Below are positions 21,634 through 32,302 of a stretch of DNA of 64,000 nt, in pieces; the stretch's first letter is position 1; every line of letters begins with the position of its first letter. Origin of the DNA: Musa acuminata AAA Group (lineage: Eukaryota > Streptophyta > Magnoliopsida > Zingiberales > Musaceae); the NCBI RefSeq assembly GCF_036884655.1, contig NC_088339.1:22543501-22607500 (forward strand), written 5' to 3'. Both the position numbers and the translations under genes were made by a program. Under the pieces are notes generated by a model. It did no database searches. It saw only the letters and a program-made list of their open reading frames with translations, and was not told where the DNA came from.

Positions 21634-23028
21634 TTGCCATCACTTTTGCTTAGTCCTTCATCTTGCACCCCGACTACTTCTGTCGGAGAAACAACAGACG
21701 TGAATCGACTGAGGGGCATCTTGTCCTCTTCTCGAGCAGTTAGGGAGATGGCCGAGGAGTGGCTGGTTGAGGCGGGACTGAGCCCAACCGCTGGGGGTAT
21801 GGTTATTAGCTTGTTATGGATCATCCGCTCATCTTGAGCTAGGTAACCGACCAGGCTTTTGCTTACAGAGATGGTGGACCTCCAATCGATGAAGAAGACG
21901 CCTCACGCCAAGGCTGCAGCGCCATCGTCTCGGGGTGATGAGGGTTCTAGAGCTGGGGATGCCTTGCAGAAGGGCACACCAAAAAGGATGTCGGGGTCTC
22001 TGGAGGCAGGTTGCCCTCAAAAGAAGGCAAAAACTACGGTGCGGAAGACGTATGCGGGCTCGGTTGCTCGCGAGAGTGCAGCCCCAGAGTCATCCGGGGC
22101 TGCTCCCCAAGGCAAGGGCTCGGGGAGCGTGAGAGGAAAGGGGGTGACCGGATCGTCCGATGATGACCCCTCAAAGAGGGCACCGGTGCGCCCGAAGTCG
22201 ATGCAGGACCTATGTCGTGTCCATTCTCAGGCCAAAGGCAAGCGGTACCAGGCCTTGAGTATGGCCGATCTTCCTGCAGGGGAGCTGAGGACTCCCTACG
22301 CTACTCGAAGGGCGACTCTTACAATCGACAGTCGAATCTGGGTTGATTATCCAGTTGCCCAGGAGTTCATCCAGGGGGTGCTTCACACGGCCATAGCCAA
22401 GGAGCTTTATTGCTCCTCCTCGGAGGCGCTGGCAGATCGGGCGGCCAAGTCATTTGTTTGGGTAGGTGGTGGTGCTCTTTTCTCGTTCGATTCTTCCTTC
22501 TTTGCATGGGTCTTCATGTCGATCTTTATGCAAGGTTAGCACTACACCATGGCGTTGATCGACCGGGTCCTTAACCCCGGGCCGGTGATCGAACGTCAGT
22601 CGGATGTCTATGTCACTCTTCGTCTAGAGAACCTGGAGTTGAGGAGCGAATCTGGCCCAAAGGCTGTGGCTGTAGCCGAACAACGCGCCTCGACTCTGGA
22701 CAAAGAGGTGAATCACTTGAAGGCCAAGCTGGAGGAAAGCCGATCCTGCATCCGGATGCTGGATGATGAGTTGTTGACCCTCTCCCATGACGTCGAGTCC
22801 GCCAGGTCTTGGGCTTGGGCCGTCGAAGAGGTCCTGAAAGGGGAGCGACTGGTGCTACCCGAGAAGGTCAAGGGGGCGATTGCTGAGTACAAGTCATCTG
22901 CTAGGTTCAAGCATGGCCTGGTGAGGCCGGGGCGGGTGACATATGAGTTCGGGTACCGGGTTTCTTATGCTCGTTTTCGAGCGAGGTACTTGGACCTGGA
23001 ACTGGAGTCAGACTTGTTTGCCGACTAG
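21634..23028 (+). CDS. antisense ORF of the Tat-lineage Gypsy element, spliced, N-terminally truncated
   Basis: The ORF lies opposite to pol, between pol and the 3' LTR, the hallmark position of Tat-element antisense ORFs. Two introns restore one frame: 21797-21868 (72 bp) and 22462-22539 (78 bp), both GT-AG with matching phase. Exons 21634-21796, 21869-22461 and 22540-23028 encode about 414 residues. Recognisable family pieces are EWLVEAGLSP before intron 1, a basic Ser/Ala/Gly-rich linker, and YTMALIDRV after intron 2. The third exon contains a charged, heptad-like coiled-coil segment of about 80 residues, and the ORF ends in ESDLFAD. The usual N-terminal domain of these ORFs is not seen, so the start is only the first ATG available. 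Function is unknown in the family; it is thought to be expressed from its own promoter. Poly(A) signals follow at 23183-23188. The reading frame is better preserved than gag or pol. Confidence 0.72.
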
Positions 23029-23182
23029 CCAGAGGATCAGAACATTGACATACCGACGGGCGTCCCCTTTAATGACGGGTCCGAGACTCCTTCGAACTAA
23101 AAGCTGTATTTTTTTTTTTTTCTTTGGTCAGGTTGTATTTTGAAACTGTATCGCCCGACCACAATGTGTATTTCTTTTCATT

Positions 23183-23188
23183 AATAAA
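23183..23188 (+). terminator. poly(A) signal for the antisense ORF
   Basis: AATAAA lies 155 bp after the antisense-ORF stop (23028) and about 105 bp before the convergent pol stop (23294). A second AATAAA is near 23258. A separately processed + strand transcript is therefore possible. Confidence 0.5.
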
Positions 23189-23293
23189 AAGCTGTTGCTT
23201 TGGAATCCTGACTTTTTGTCTTTCCCGATTGTTGATGTGCATACTTCTTTTGACCAATAAAACATGTCTTTACGGCACCTTGGTCTTTGGTCT

Positions 23294-26200
23294 TCATGGA
23301 TAGAACTTCTTTAAATTCGTCGCATTCCACGTCCTTAGCAGAGGGTTTCCTTCCATAGTCTCGAGTCAATAGGTCCCTTCTTGGACCACGTCGTAGACCC
23401 GATAGGGGCCTTCCTAGTTCGGCATGAGTTTTCCCCTTGCTTAGGTCAGGTCACTCACCTCTGCCTTCCGAAGGACGAGGTCCCTGACCCTGATCGATCA
23501 TGGATGAACTTTGCGATTGTACATCCGATCCGTAGCCCTTTTGTATGCCAAGGAACGTAGGTGTACCTTCGCTCTTCTTTCTTTAAGGAGATCTAGGTTT
23601 GCTCGTAGGCCCTCCTCGGAGTCTTCTCGTTTATAATTGGTGGTGCGCAAGGTCGGGAACACCATCTCAGGTGGGAGGACTGCTTCGGTCCCGAACGCCA
23701 AGCTAAACGGAGACTCTCCCGAGGTGGTTTTGGGAGTCATTCACATTGCCCATAGAACACTAGGAAGCTCGTCCACCCAGGCTCTATGCACGCCTGAGAC
23801 CCTCTTCTTGAGGCCCTCCAGAATTGCCCGATTCATTACTTCGGTATAGCCGTTAGTTTAGGGGTGCGCGACCGAGCTAAACTTCAATTGTATCCCATAC
23901 GATTGGCAATAGGCCTTGAACTTAGTGTTGTTGAATGAGCTCCGTTGTCGATGACGATAGCCCTCGGGATCCTAAACCGGATAATAATGTTCTTCCATGT
24001 GAAGCTTTGAACTTGTTTCTCGGTGATGGAGGCTAAGGGTTCAGCTTTAATCCACTTTGTGAAGTAGTCGACTCCCATTATAAGGAAGCGTCGTTGTCCC
24101 GAAGCTAGAGGAAAAGGTCCGAGGAGATCAAGTCCCCATTGGGCGAAGGGCCAAGCTGCCTCCATTGGGGTAAGAGGAACTGCCAACTGATGCTGTAGTC
24201 GGGCGTGCCTTTGACACTGTTGGCACCGTTGTACATATGATATGGCATCTTGGCACATGGTCGACCAATAGTACCCCTATCTAAGAGTCTTGAAGGTCAA
24301 GGTTCGTCCCCGGATGTGCTCCCCAGAAATCCCCTCGTGGAGTTCGATGAGGATTGTTTTAGCTTCTGATGGCGTGAGGTAGTGCAAGAGAGGTTGAGAG
24401 AAAGCTCAGCGATACAGCTTTCCACCGACCACGCAGTACCAGGCTTGGGTTCGCCTCAGTTGTCTTGCGACCGTCGGGTCGTTGGGCTTCGTCCCGTCCT
24501 TCTTGAAGCAGAGGATCTCTTCCATCCAGTTTGGCGAGTCCTCTATTTCGGCGACCTCGTGAGTTGGTATTGTCAGCATCATTACGGATTTAGTTGCCGG
24601 GGTTGTCGCCAAGCTATGAGCAACGGCCAATCTGGCCAACGCATCAGCCTGCGTGTTCTGCGCCCGAGGTACTCTAGTGACCGAGAGGCTGTTGAAACAA
24701 TGGGCGAGCCATTTCGCTTCTATCAGGTATAACGTCATTGTTGGGTCCTAAGCTTCGTAGCTTCCGTTGACGTGTCCCATCACTAGTTGGGAGTCGTTGA
24801 AGACTTTGAGGTTGCTCACATGCATCTCCAGAACGAGGCGCAGGCCATGAAGTAGTGCCTCATATTCGGCCTCATTGTTGGTGGCCCGGAATTGTAATCA
24901 GAGCGGTCTCTCGTAGGTTTCTCCGGACGGGCCCTTGAGGATAAATCCGACCCCAGCTGCTTCGGCAGTGGTCGAGCCGTCCACATGCTCTCGTTGTTCT
25001 CCTGCCCAATAGCATGATCTTCAGGAGTTAACTCGGAGATGAAGTCAGCCAGTTCCCGAGCTTTGATAGCGGTTTTGGGGGAGTATTGGATGTCGAAGTT
25101 GCCAAGCTCGACCGACCACCCTAGCATTCGACCCGACGCATCGAATTTGGAAAGGATTTGTCGCAACGGTTGGTCAGTAATCACTTTGATTATGTGAGCT
25201 TGGAAATATGGTCACAGCTTTTGGGCCTGCTTCATCAGTGTGAGGGTCAGCTTCTTGATTGGGGAATACCGCACCTCGGGCCCGACGAGGATGTGGCTGA
25301 CATAATAGACAGGTTGTTGTATTGGTGGCATTTCTCAAACTAAAACTGAGCTGACCGCTTGTGTCGAGGCCGCAAGGTAGAGACCAAGGGTTTTGCCTGG
25401 TTCGGGTGAGGCGAGTCGGGGCAAGCGAGCGAGGCACGCCTTTAACTTTTTCAATGCTTTCTTGCATTCTGGGGTCCATGGGAAGTTGTTGGCATACCGC
25501 AGAGTCCGGAAGAAGGAGAGGCACTTGTCGCCTGATTGTGACACGAACCTGTTGAGTGCCGCCAACTTCTCGGCAAGGCGCTGCACCTCCTTGATCGAGC
25601 GGGGGGGGGGGGGGGGGGGGGGTGAGTGCATCTCAGTTATGGCCTGAACCTTTTCCGAGTTGGCATCTATCCATCTCTAGTGGATGACGAAATCGAGGAA
25701 TTTCCCCGAACTGACCCCGAAGACGCACTTCGTGGGATTCAGGCGCATGTTAAATTATTTGAGCGTTTGGAATGTCTTCGCCAGGTCAGCCAGGTGTGTG
25801 CTTGTAGTCTTACTCTTCACGATCATGTCGTCCACATATACTTCCATGTTCCTCCTGAGTTAGTGCTTGAACAGCTTGTCGACCATTCTTTGGTAAGTCG
25901 CCCTAGTGTTCTTTAAGCCGAAAGGCATTAACTTCGTAGCAATACACTCCTCTGCTAGTGATGAAGGCAGTGTTCTCTTGATCTTGAGGAGCCTTCCGGA
26001 TTTAGTTGTATCACGAGAATGCATCCATAAATGTGAGGAGTTCATAGCCTGCGGTGGCGTCGACCAGTTGGTCTATCCTAGGAAGTGGATAGCAGTCTTT
26101 GGGGCATGCTCGTTTAAGATTAGTATAGTCAACACACATCCTCTAGCTTCCATTGGGTTTCTTAACGAGGACTACATTCGACAGCCACAGAGGGTATTTC

Positions 26201-27000
26201 AACTCAGTAATAAATTCTGCCTCTTTAAGGCGGTCGACCTCATCGCCGATCGCCTTCTACCAATCAAGAGCGAACTTCCTTGGCCTTTACTTCACCGGCC
26301 TAGCCTCGGGGTCGATGTTGAGCTGGTGCTAGGTCACCACTAAGTTGACCCCGGGCATCTCCTTGGGGGGGCATGCAAACACATCGACATTTTCCCTCAG
26401 GAAATCGATGAGTTGGAGTTGATTTGCTTCGGGGAGCATCGTCCCGATTTTCATGGTCAAATCAGGCCGGTTCCTTTTCAGGGGTATCTCGATAAGTTGC
26501 TCGAGGGGTTCCAACTACATCGGTGCCACGGGTCCTTCACGAGGATCCAGGACTTGACGGGGGTGTGACTTCTCTAGGAGAGTAACCGCTATAAGATAGC
26601 ATCGCCCTGACTCTCCCGGATCGCTTCAGGATTCCCTGATCCCTGTCGAAGTTGGAAACTTGATGGCTTGGTGGTAGATGGATACCACCGCTTTCAACTT
26701 ATTGAGCATCGATCGGCCAAGGATGACATTGTAGGCCGAAGGTAGGTCGACTACCATGAAGGTAGTCATTATCGTCTTGGCCTGCGGCTCTTCTCCGATG
26801 GTGATAGCGAGGATGGTGGTCCCGAGCGGGGAGATAGAATCCCCCGTGAACCCAGTGAGTGCTGACGCCATGGGGGTGAGGTCCTCCTTGGTCAAGCCGA
26901 GCTTCTTGAAGGCATCGAGGTATAACACGTCGGTAGAGCTCCCGGTGTAGACCATTACTCTTTTGACCCGAGCGTTGGTAATCCGAATGGAGATCACCAA
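23294..27000 (-). pseudogene. Gypsy (Tat) pol: protease, RT, RNase H, integrase; broken
   Basis: On the - strand the protease (27000-26626) reads VMVYTGSSTDVL, with catalytic Asp replaced by Tyr. RT (about 26510-25640) keeps the CVDYTNLKRACPKD motif, MDAFS and YVDD (25827-25838), but has several stops and shifts. A 22-base G run (25601-25622) follows in the linker to RNase H, where the translation becomes poly-Pro. RNase H pieces lie at 25184-24816 and 24738-24406. Integrase spans about 24400-23294. It has the zinc pair CQQCQRH, the catalytic region GLDLLGPFP with DYFTKW, a frameshift after VIDNG, then the TTSGESPFSLAFGTEAV stretch and the C-terminal ending NLKKFYP (stop 23296-23294). An internal TGA lies in the final domain. 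It acted in reverse transcription and integration of the element; it is now dead. Confidence 0.9.
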
Positions 27001-27239
27001 AGCATCGTCGTGATAGGAGCGCTCGACCCTTTCGGCTCCGAAAGTGATTTTAGGCTCGAGCTCGGATCGAGGACATTTCTCGACCGTGCTCCAGGCGTAG
27101 GCTTTCCTCGTCGTGGAGCTACTACTGTCGGCTACCGGTCTTCTGGAGATGACATCGATCTATCTTTCGACGGGTCTCCTGGGGCATGGAGTTGCTTCCC
27201 GGGGTTCCTTGAGATAGTGCCCAAGGTGACCTCTTCAGA

Positions 27240-28526
27240 TCAGGTCCTCGATTTGATTCTGGAGGTCACATCAGTTTTCTGTGTCATGATTGTAGTCTCG
27301 GTGGAACCTGTAATATTTGGACCAGTCTTTACGAGTAGCTTTCATGGGGTTGGGCTATCGCAAGAGGCCCTTCTCCATAATTTGGAGGAAGATCTCGATA
27401 CAAGATGTGTTTTGAGGGAGAGGCGGGGGCCTCGGGAGGAGCAGCTCTTATCGGTCGGGCCTCTAGTGAGGTTGCACCAGGGCTACTGAGGTTGTTCCTT
27501 GGGATTATTCCGCCATTGGCCTCTTTCCGTCCATGCGCTTTCCTGCCACCAGAGCTTCGGCGATGATGTACTGGTTGGCGTGCTGGAGCATCTCGGGGAT
27601 GGTTGATGGCGACTTCTCGATCAACGACCAAAAGAACCTTGAAGGCTTTAAACCCATCAGAAACGCCTGCATGATTAAAGAGGGATGAGCGTCCGGGAAT
27701 CCCCCGATTTTAGTGGCAAAACGTGCCACAAATTGAGAGAGCGACTCGACTTCGCACTGGGACAATGCGAGCAAGGTGGCCATGGAGGTCTTGGGTCACA
27801 CGCTGGCGAGGAAATTCTACTCGAACTCCCTTGCGAGCTGGTCGAAAGATGAGACCGAGGACGGGCGCAGCTGGCTGAACCACGCTTGCGTTGGTGGTCG
27901 GGAATGCCCGACACATCAGGGCATCGGAGGTGCCATAGAGGGTCATCTGAGCCCGGAACGCGATGACATGCTCTGTGGGATCGGAGCCGCCATCGTATGT
28001 CTCCAATACCGACAGCCTGAAGTTGAGGGGTACAGGCTTGTCCTGTATTTCCTGAGTAAAGGGGGATCCGCCCGAGCTGCCTTCGCCCGACTCGCTCCGC
28101 GACTCCTGGAACTCACGCTGGAACTCATCTAGGTGTTGGTTGACCTAGGATAGCTGGATCCTGAACGAGTCATCCGCCGAGTCAGACGATATGGTGTTAG
28201 GCTCGGAGTGGGGCGGAGTGATTTGGCAAGGTGCGGGTATGCTCTGCTCGGGCAGACCTCTTGGGTCCATCGTCTGCTCTCGGGCTTCTCCCGTCCCGAC
28301 CTGCTCCCTGCTCGGCCTTTACCGTGTCGGGTCGATCGGGGGAGCCGCTAGCTGCATGATATGGGGAATGAGTGGGGACGATCGTCTGCATCATCCCCGT
28401 CATTGCCTGTATTTGCTTGGTCAGCCTGAGGAACGCCTCGGGCGACACGGCCGAGGGTCTCGTGGTAAGTCCGAGGGGTGACAACCCCAGGTCATTAAAC
28501 AAGTGCCGGTAGCGATCTGGCGTCAA
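27240..28526 (-). pseudogene. Gypsy (Tat) gag, broken
   Basis: On the - strand an N-terminal segment (28526-28197) is followed, in other frames, by the capsid-like part: ETYDGGSDPTEHV (about 28003), then SMATLLALSQ and SLSQFVARF (27786-27700). A C-terminal piece near 27330-27250 contains YYRFHRDYNHDTE, the Tat gag motif around the nucleic-acid-binding region. Frameshifts and stops separate the pieces. There is no intact ORF for the structural protein. Confidence 0.8.
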
Positions 28527-28644
28527 GGCCGGGATCCCCCCGTCTCTGAGGACAGGGAGGGGCTGATCTCCTGGCCCAACAGAGGGGTGACCGACCGGTG
28601 GTTCTCCTTCGGGGAGAGCTCCTGCGGGATGCTCCTACGATATG

Positions 28645-28662
28645 TCCCTCCTTCTAGTGCCA
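28645..28662 (-). other. Gypsy primer-binding region
   Basis: Immediately inside the 5' LTR, the - strand reads TGGCACTAGAAGGAGGG after a short T spacer. The TGG start and position fit a tRNA primer site. I do not assign the tRNA. Confidence 0.6.
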
Positions 28663-28666
28663 AAAA

Positions 28667-29299
28667 TGTTGGTGAACTGATGTGCCATGGTTAGTGAGTC
28701 AGCACGGCCTGGTCCACGGATCGATGTCTGGAGTCTTCGATCAGATGAGTTGGTCGCCGAGGTCGGTCGAGCCCTTGCGATGGGGTGTCGACGCGGGGTG
28801 TTGATCAGCGTCTCTTAGTCCGAACACCGGTTAGTGGCTCGCTGTCTGGACGTTGGTCGACGACTCCAAGGTCGGAACGCTCGTGGCTCGAGGGTGGTCG
28901 CTTTCCTAAAAAATGGCCTTCGTCGGGTGATTGCCGACTATGGCCCCTCCAACGAGCAAGTCAGTCGTGGGTTGATTTGTTCTTTTTTTACCTCCTTTCG
29001 GGCCAGATGCCGATTTGGGATTTTTATACTATTGTACAAGGGTCGATCATACATGGGTTTGGCATGGTGACCGATCCTCGATAGGTGAGATGGTACCTTC
29101 GTGCGGCTACCGTCTCGGGGCGCACGGAATGGCGCCATGCGACGTCGTCTTGGACTTTTTGGGATGGGACGTATCGAGTAACGCCTTAGTACGGATTCTG
29201 GCTTAGCACGTGGGATTGCTCCTCTTGCTAACATGGCTGTAGTGTGACATGTTATCGATCGTGACGAGGTGAGGTCTAGACCCAAAATATATCTTATCA
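28667..29299 (-). repeat. Gypsy 5' LTR (right)
   Basis: It is 633 bp. On the + strand it starts TGTTGGTGAACTGA and ends ATCTTATCA, followed by the AGTAC duplication. U3 lies at about 29029-29299, with a TATA box at 29021-29028; R-U5 extends to 28667. Confidence 0.8.
29021..29028 (-). promoter_or_regulatory. TATA box of the Gypsy 5' LTR
   Basis: TATAAAAA on the - strand. Transcription would run leftward through gag-pol toward the kinase gene's 3' end. The matching position in the left LTR is mutated. Confidence 0.6.
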
Positions 29300-29304
29300 A
29301 GTAC
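29300..29304. repeat. target-site duplication AGTAC, right copy
   Basis: Matches 10219-10223 and abuts the CA end of the right LTR. Confidence 0.75.
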
Positions 29305-29366
29305 TAAGATGAGGCTGGTTGTTCTAGCGAGGTAATAAGATGAGGCTGGTTGTTCTAGCGAGGTAA
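29305..29366. repeat. 31-bp perfect tandem duplication
   Basis: A 31-bp unit beginning TAAGATGAGGCTGG occurs twice, at 29305-29335 and 29336-29366. It starts at the base after the Gypsy target duplication. Confidence 0.95.
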
Positions 29367-29515
29367 TTATACACATGTATGATAGCAGAGCTCTTAGCCT
29401 TAAATATTACTACAAAAATATCCTATATTATAACAAGCAAAGAGATTACATGTTTTAGATTTATCTCAATATGATTGTTAAGAAACTATTATCTACTTGT
29501 CCACTCTGAGTATGT

Positions 29516-29553
<38 letters not shown>

Positions 29554-29976
29554 ACCTAAGATCTATCATTTGTATAATATTATACTAACAATCCAGATGT
29601 GTCAACATAGACTAGTCATCTCCGCCCAATGATCATTGGCCTCAGCCATGGGACACCTTCAAAGCAAAAAATAAAAAACCTGGCAGATAGAAACAATAGC
29701 GACACAGCCACTTTAGACTTCCTTACCAAGTAAAACAATGGCTGCAAGGCCGGCCGAATAATTATATACTACAACGCTATTATTGCGTCAAGACCGTGTC
29801 CTCCTCCTCACTGCTCTATCTCTTCACTGAAGACCAAGCTCCAGAGTAGCGGTATCTTGTCTTGTCCCTTCTCTTACACACAACATCATCCTCTTCTCGC
29901 ATAGATCAACCCTCCTCGCTCTCGTTTGCCTTTGTATTCACCGTTGCTAGGTCAAGGCAGAAGAAGTCGTTCGGTC
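29367..29976. other. promoter region of the zinc-finger gene
   Basis: AT-rich sequence with an (AT)n run at 29516-29552. A TATA-like TTATATACT at about 29762-29770 could be the core promoter of the zinc-finger gene at 29977; CT-rich leader sequence follows. No coding sequence. Confidence 0.45.
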
Positions 29977-30489
29977 ATGGAAGGTGGCGAGAAGAAGCAA
30001 ACGGAGCCATCAAACGACGAGATGGATTCATCGGAACCAGTGAAGGAGAACCCTGGCGCCGGCCGGTTCTACGATTGCACGTTCTGCAGGAGAGGTTTCA
30101 CCACAGCGCAAGCGTTGGGCGGCCACATGAACATCCACCGAAAGGATAGAGCCAGGACGAGAGTCTCCGGCAAGAAAGACGGTGAAGGATCAGGTAGTGG
30201 CGGCGCTTCTTATGACCCCAACGTGGACCACCAACGCTCTTATCCTCCGGTGTCTCGTCCTGTGTGCTTCGTGTCATCGAGTTCTTCGAGTCGAGAAGTA
30301 GCATCATCACTTGGTGCCGACAGGAGTTTGCAGACCAGGCCGAGCGAACCAACTCGTTCTAGTGGCGAGGGGGGATTGCTCCCACAGATGCATGAAAGGA
30401 CGGTAAAGAATAGAGGAGAGGAGGAGGAGGAGGAAGATGATGAGATGGAAGAAGTGGATTTGGAGCTTCGACTCGGCCATGACCCATGA
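29977..30489 (+). CDS. C2H2 zinc-finger repressor, TAC1/SUPERMAN-like
   Basis: An intronless gene of 170 residues. A single zinc finger, [20 protein letters not shown] (32-51), has C34, C37, H50 and H54 and the plant-specific QALGGH helix, followed by the basic NIHRKDRAR. The middle is Ser-rich and low in complexity. The C-terminus has an acidic run ([12 protein letters not shown]) and ends in the EAR repression motif DLELRL (161-166). Proteins of this class are nuclear DNA-binding regulators, usually repressors, in development and hormone response. The RxRARxR-type residues after the finger resemble TELOMERASE ACTIVATOR1-like proteins rather than SUPERMAN itself. The ATG at 29977 was chosen over an in-frame ATG at 29926 because similarity-type sequence starts after MEGG. 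The EAR motif implies TOPLESS co-repressor binding (inference). Confidence 0.9.
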   Translation: MEGGEKKQTEPSNDEMDSSEPVKENPGAGRFYDCTFCRRGFTTAQALGGHMNIHRKDRARTRVSGKKDGEGSGSGGASYDPNVDHQRSYPPVSRPVCFVSSSSSSREVASSLGADRSLQTRPSEPTRSSGEGGLLPQMHERTVKNRGEEEEEEDDEMEEVDLELRLGHDP

Positions 30490-31605
30490 CTCACACTCGC
30501 TGCTTCACCACTCGGTTAGTCTATTCTACTCTCCACGGCGTAATGGTTGCTATTCGATTAATTCTACGTTTATTTCTTGGAGAAGAATATGTGTGATGAT
30601 AAGAACCGAAGGGCTATAACATATGCTTGAGTTCCGAGCATGTATTTAGGGTTTGGTGGATCATATATTTCCTAGAACAACTTGAATGCAATTTTGTCTC
30701 CCAAGGCTGTGTGTGTATTCCATACATTTTACGAGTGGAAGAAGAACGAACTATATTTTTCATGTTCTACTTGTCATAAAACAACTTAAATGATTCCACT
30801 ATTTTCTTAGGCAGACTCAAATTGCATCGAGAAGTAGTTTATCTTATACATTTCATCATCTTTTTCTTGTTCATGTTCATGATTCATCACGTTATGTAGA
30901 GTCTCTTATGTTGATGATCATTTCATTTCGTTTCTCATCTCCCACTCGCATAGCTTACTTACATTGTAGGAAAGGAATGATTATGGATGGAGGAGATTGG
31001 GTAGCATATTAAGAGTGATGATTAGTTCTACATGGTTAGGAAGTTAAGTGAATTATGTGTATTGGTATCGGCCTATGGCTTAATTGTATTCAACTTTCAT
31101 TATGAATCAGATATTTGGACACCACCTTCGGAGGCATTTAGCATATTATCTTACATTTTCATGTCGAAACCTCCGTCATTGGTAAGATCTTTGTGAGAAT
31201 GTTCTAAGTCCGCAACATCGATCCTTTCTATGCCCACAAACTATTGGGTTGAAGATGAAGATAGCTACACAGTCAACTCATTCACAAGATTCGAATCTTT
31301 CTCGTCTGTAAAGATCCGACTATTAGATTCTCCGAATCTATCTGTAGAACTTGCGGCGAAAATATTTCACACTTACGGTCTAAAGAAATGGACATAATAA
31401 CATCAACCAGTAAAGTTATATCGAGTTCAGACTTATTTATGATGAATAGAATCAAGAACATGAAGCTTTGATCACAATGTAGTTTCAGAAGAAAACCCCT
31501 CTTTATTTCTATTAGTTTCTCTGGTGGTTTCTTTCTCGGTGACTTTTAGCACAGTGATGTATGTAACAACTTAAATTGGCAATAAAAGCCCTTTCAAAAG
31601 TGTTG

Positions 31606-31643
<38 letters not shown>

Positions 31644-31927
31644 TCAAATAATTGGTCAAAGTAATCAGAGGTTTTTTAGATTTAAAATTGATTAATAATC
31701 GTGATTAATAATATTTAACTTGAGATAATTGGACCGATGTCAGTGGAAATGATATATGACAAAGATTTAAGTACTTAGAGGGATATATACGTGCAAAATT
31801 ATAGTTTTCGCAAAGTTCAAAAACTTGAAGGGATACATATGGGCTTTGAGACTGATCCGATAGTTCAATCCACAGCCCAACATTAATGCTTTAACATTAA
31901 TTGTATGTGAAAATAAAATGAGTAAAC

Positions 31928-31933
<6 letters not shown>

Positions 31934-31990
<57 letters not shown>
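31934..31990. repeat. (GT)n microsatellite
   Basis: About 28 uninterrupted GT units. Confidence 0.98.
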
Positions 31991-31992
<2 letters not shown>

Positions 31993-32251
31993 ATTGGTGC
32001 CAATTCAATAGTCTCGTTCTCGAAATCCTTTTTATATCGGAGGAGATCCCATTAAACATATTCTCTATGATCCATTTTTCTGTAATTTTTCACAAAATAG
32101 AAAAAAATCACATATTAAGAAAGAAGTCTCATACACTCATCTCTTGTTTGTTTCTGTATTCAAAATCACAAAAAATATCGATTTTTCGATGATTTCTATT
32201 TGCCGACATAATTGAAAGCATTGTAAGATAAAATCATTAATACCATAATCT

Positions 32252-32255
<4 letters not shown>

Positions 32256-32300
<45 letters not shown>
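32256..32300. repeat. (CT)n microsatellite
   Basis: About 22 CT units, nearly uninterrupted. Confidence 0.98.

Positions 32301-32302
<2 letters not shown>

Larger units (their letters stand above)
10224..29299 (-). mobile_element. Ty3/Gypsy LTR retrotransposon, Tat lineage, with a nested Copia insertion
   Basis: The element reads on the - strand: 5' LTR 28667-29299, primer-binding region about 28645-28662, gag, pol (protease, RT, RNase H, integrase) ending at 23294, an opposed antisense ORF (21634-23028, + strand), a 140-bp tandem array, and the 3' LTR end at 10224. The 5-bp duplication AGTAC flanks both ends. Subtracting the nested Copia and its duplicated target (12829-21440) leaves about 10.5 kb. 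The pol order (RT-RNase H-integrase), the gag/pol motifs and the antisense ORF between pol and the 3' LTR are hallmarks of plant Tat elements. Every coding region is interrupted by stops and frameshifts, so the copy is non-autonomous. Confidence 0.88.

Noticed and set aside
32221..32300. Regulatory meaning of the CT microsatellite
   Set aside because: It is more than 1.7 kb downstream of the nearest gene with no core promoter nearby, so it is listed only as a repeat.
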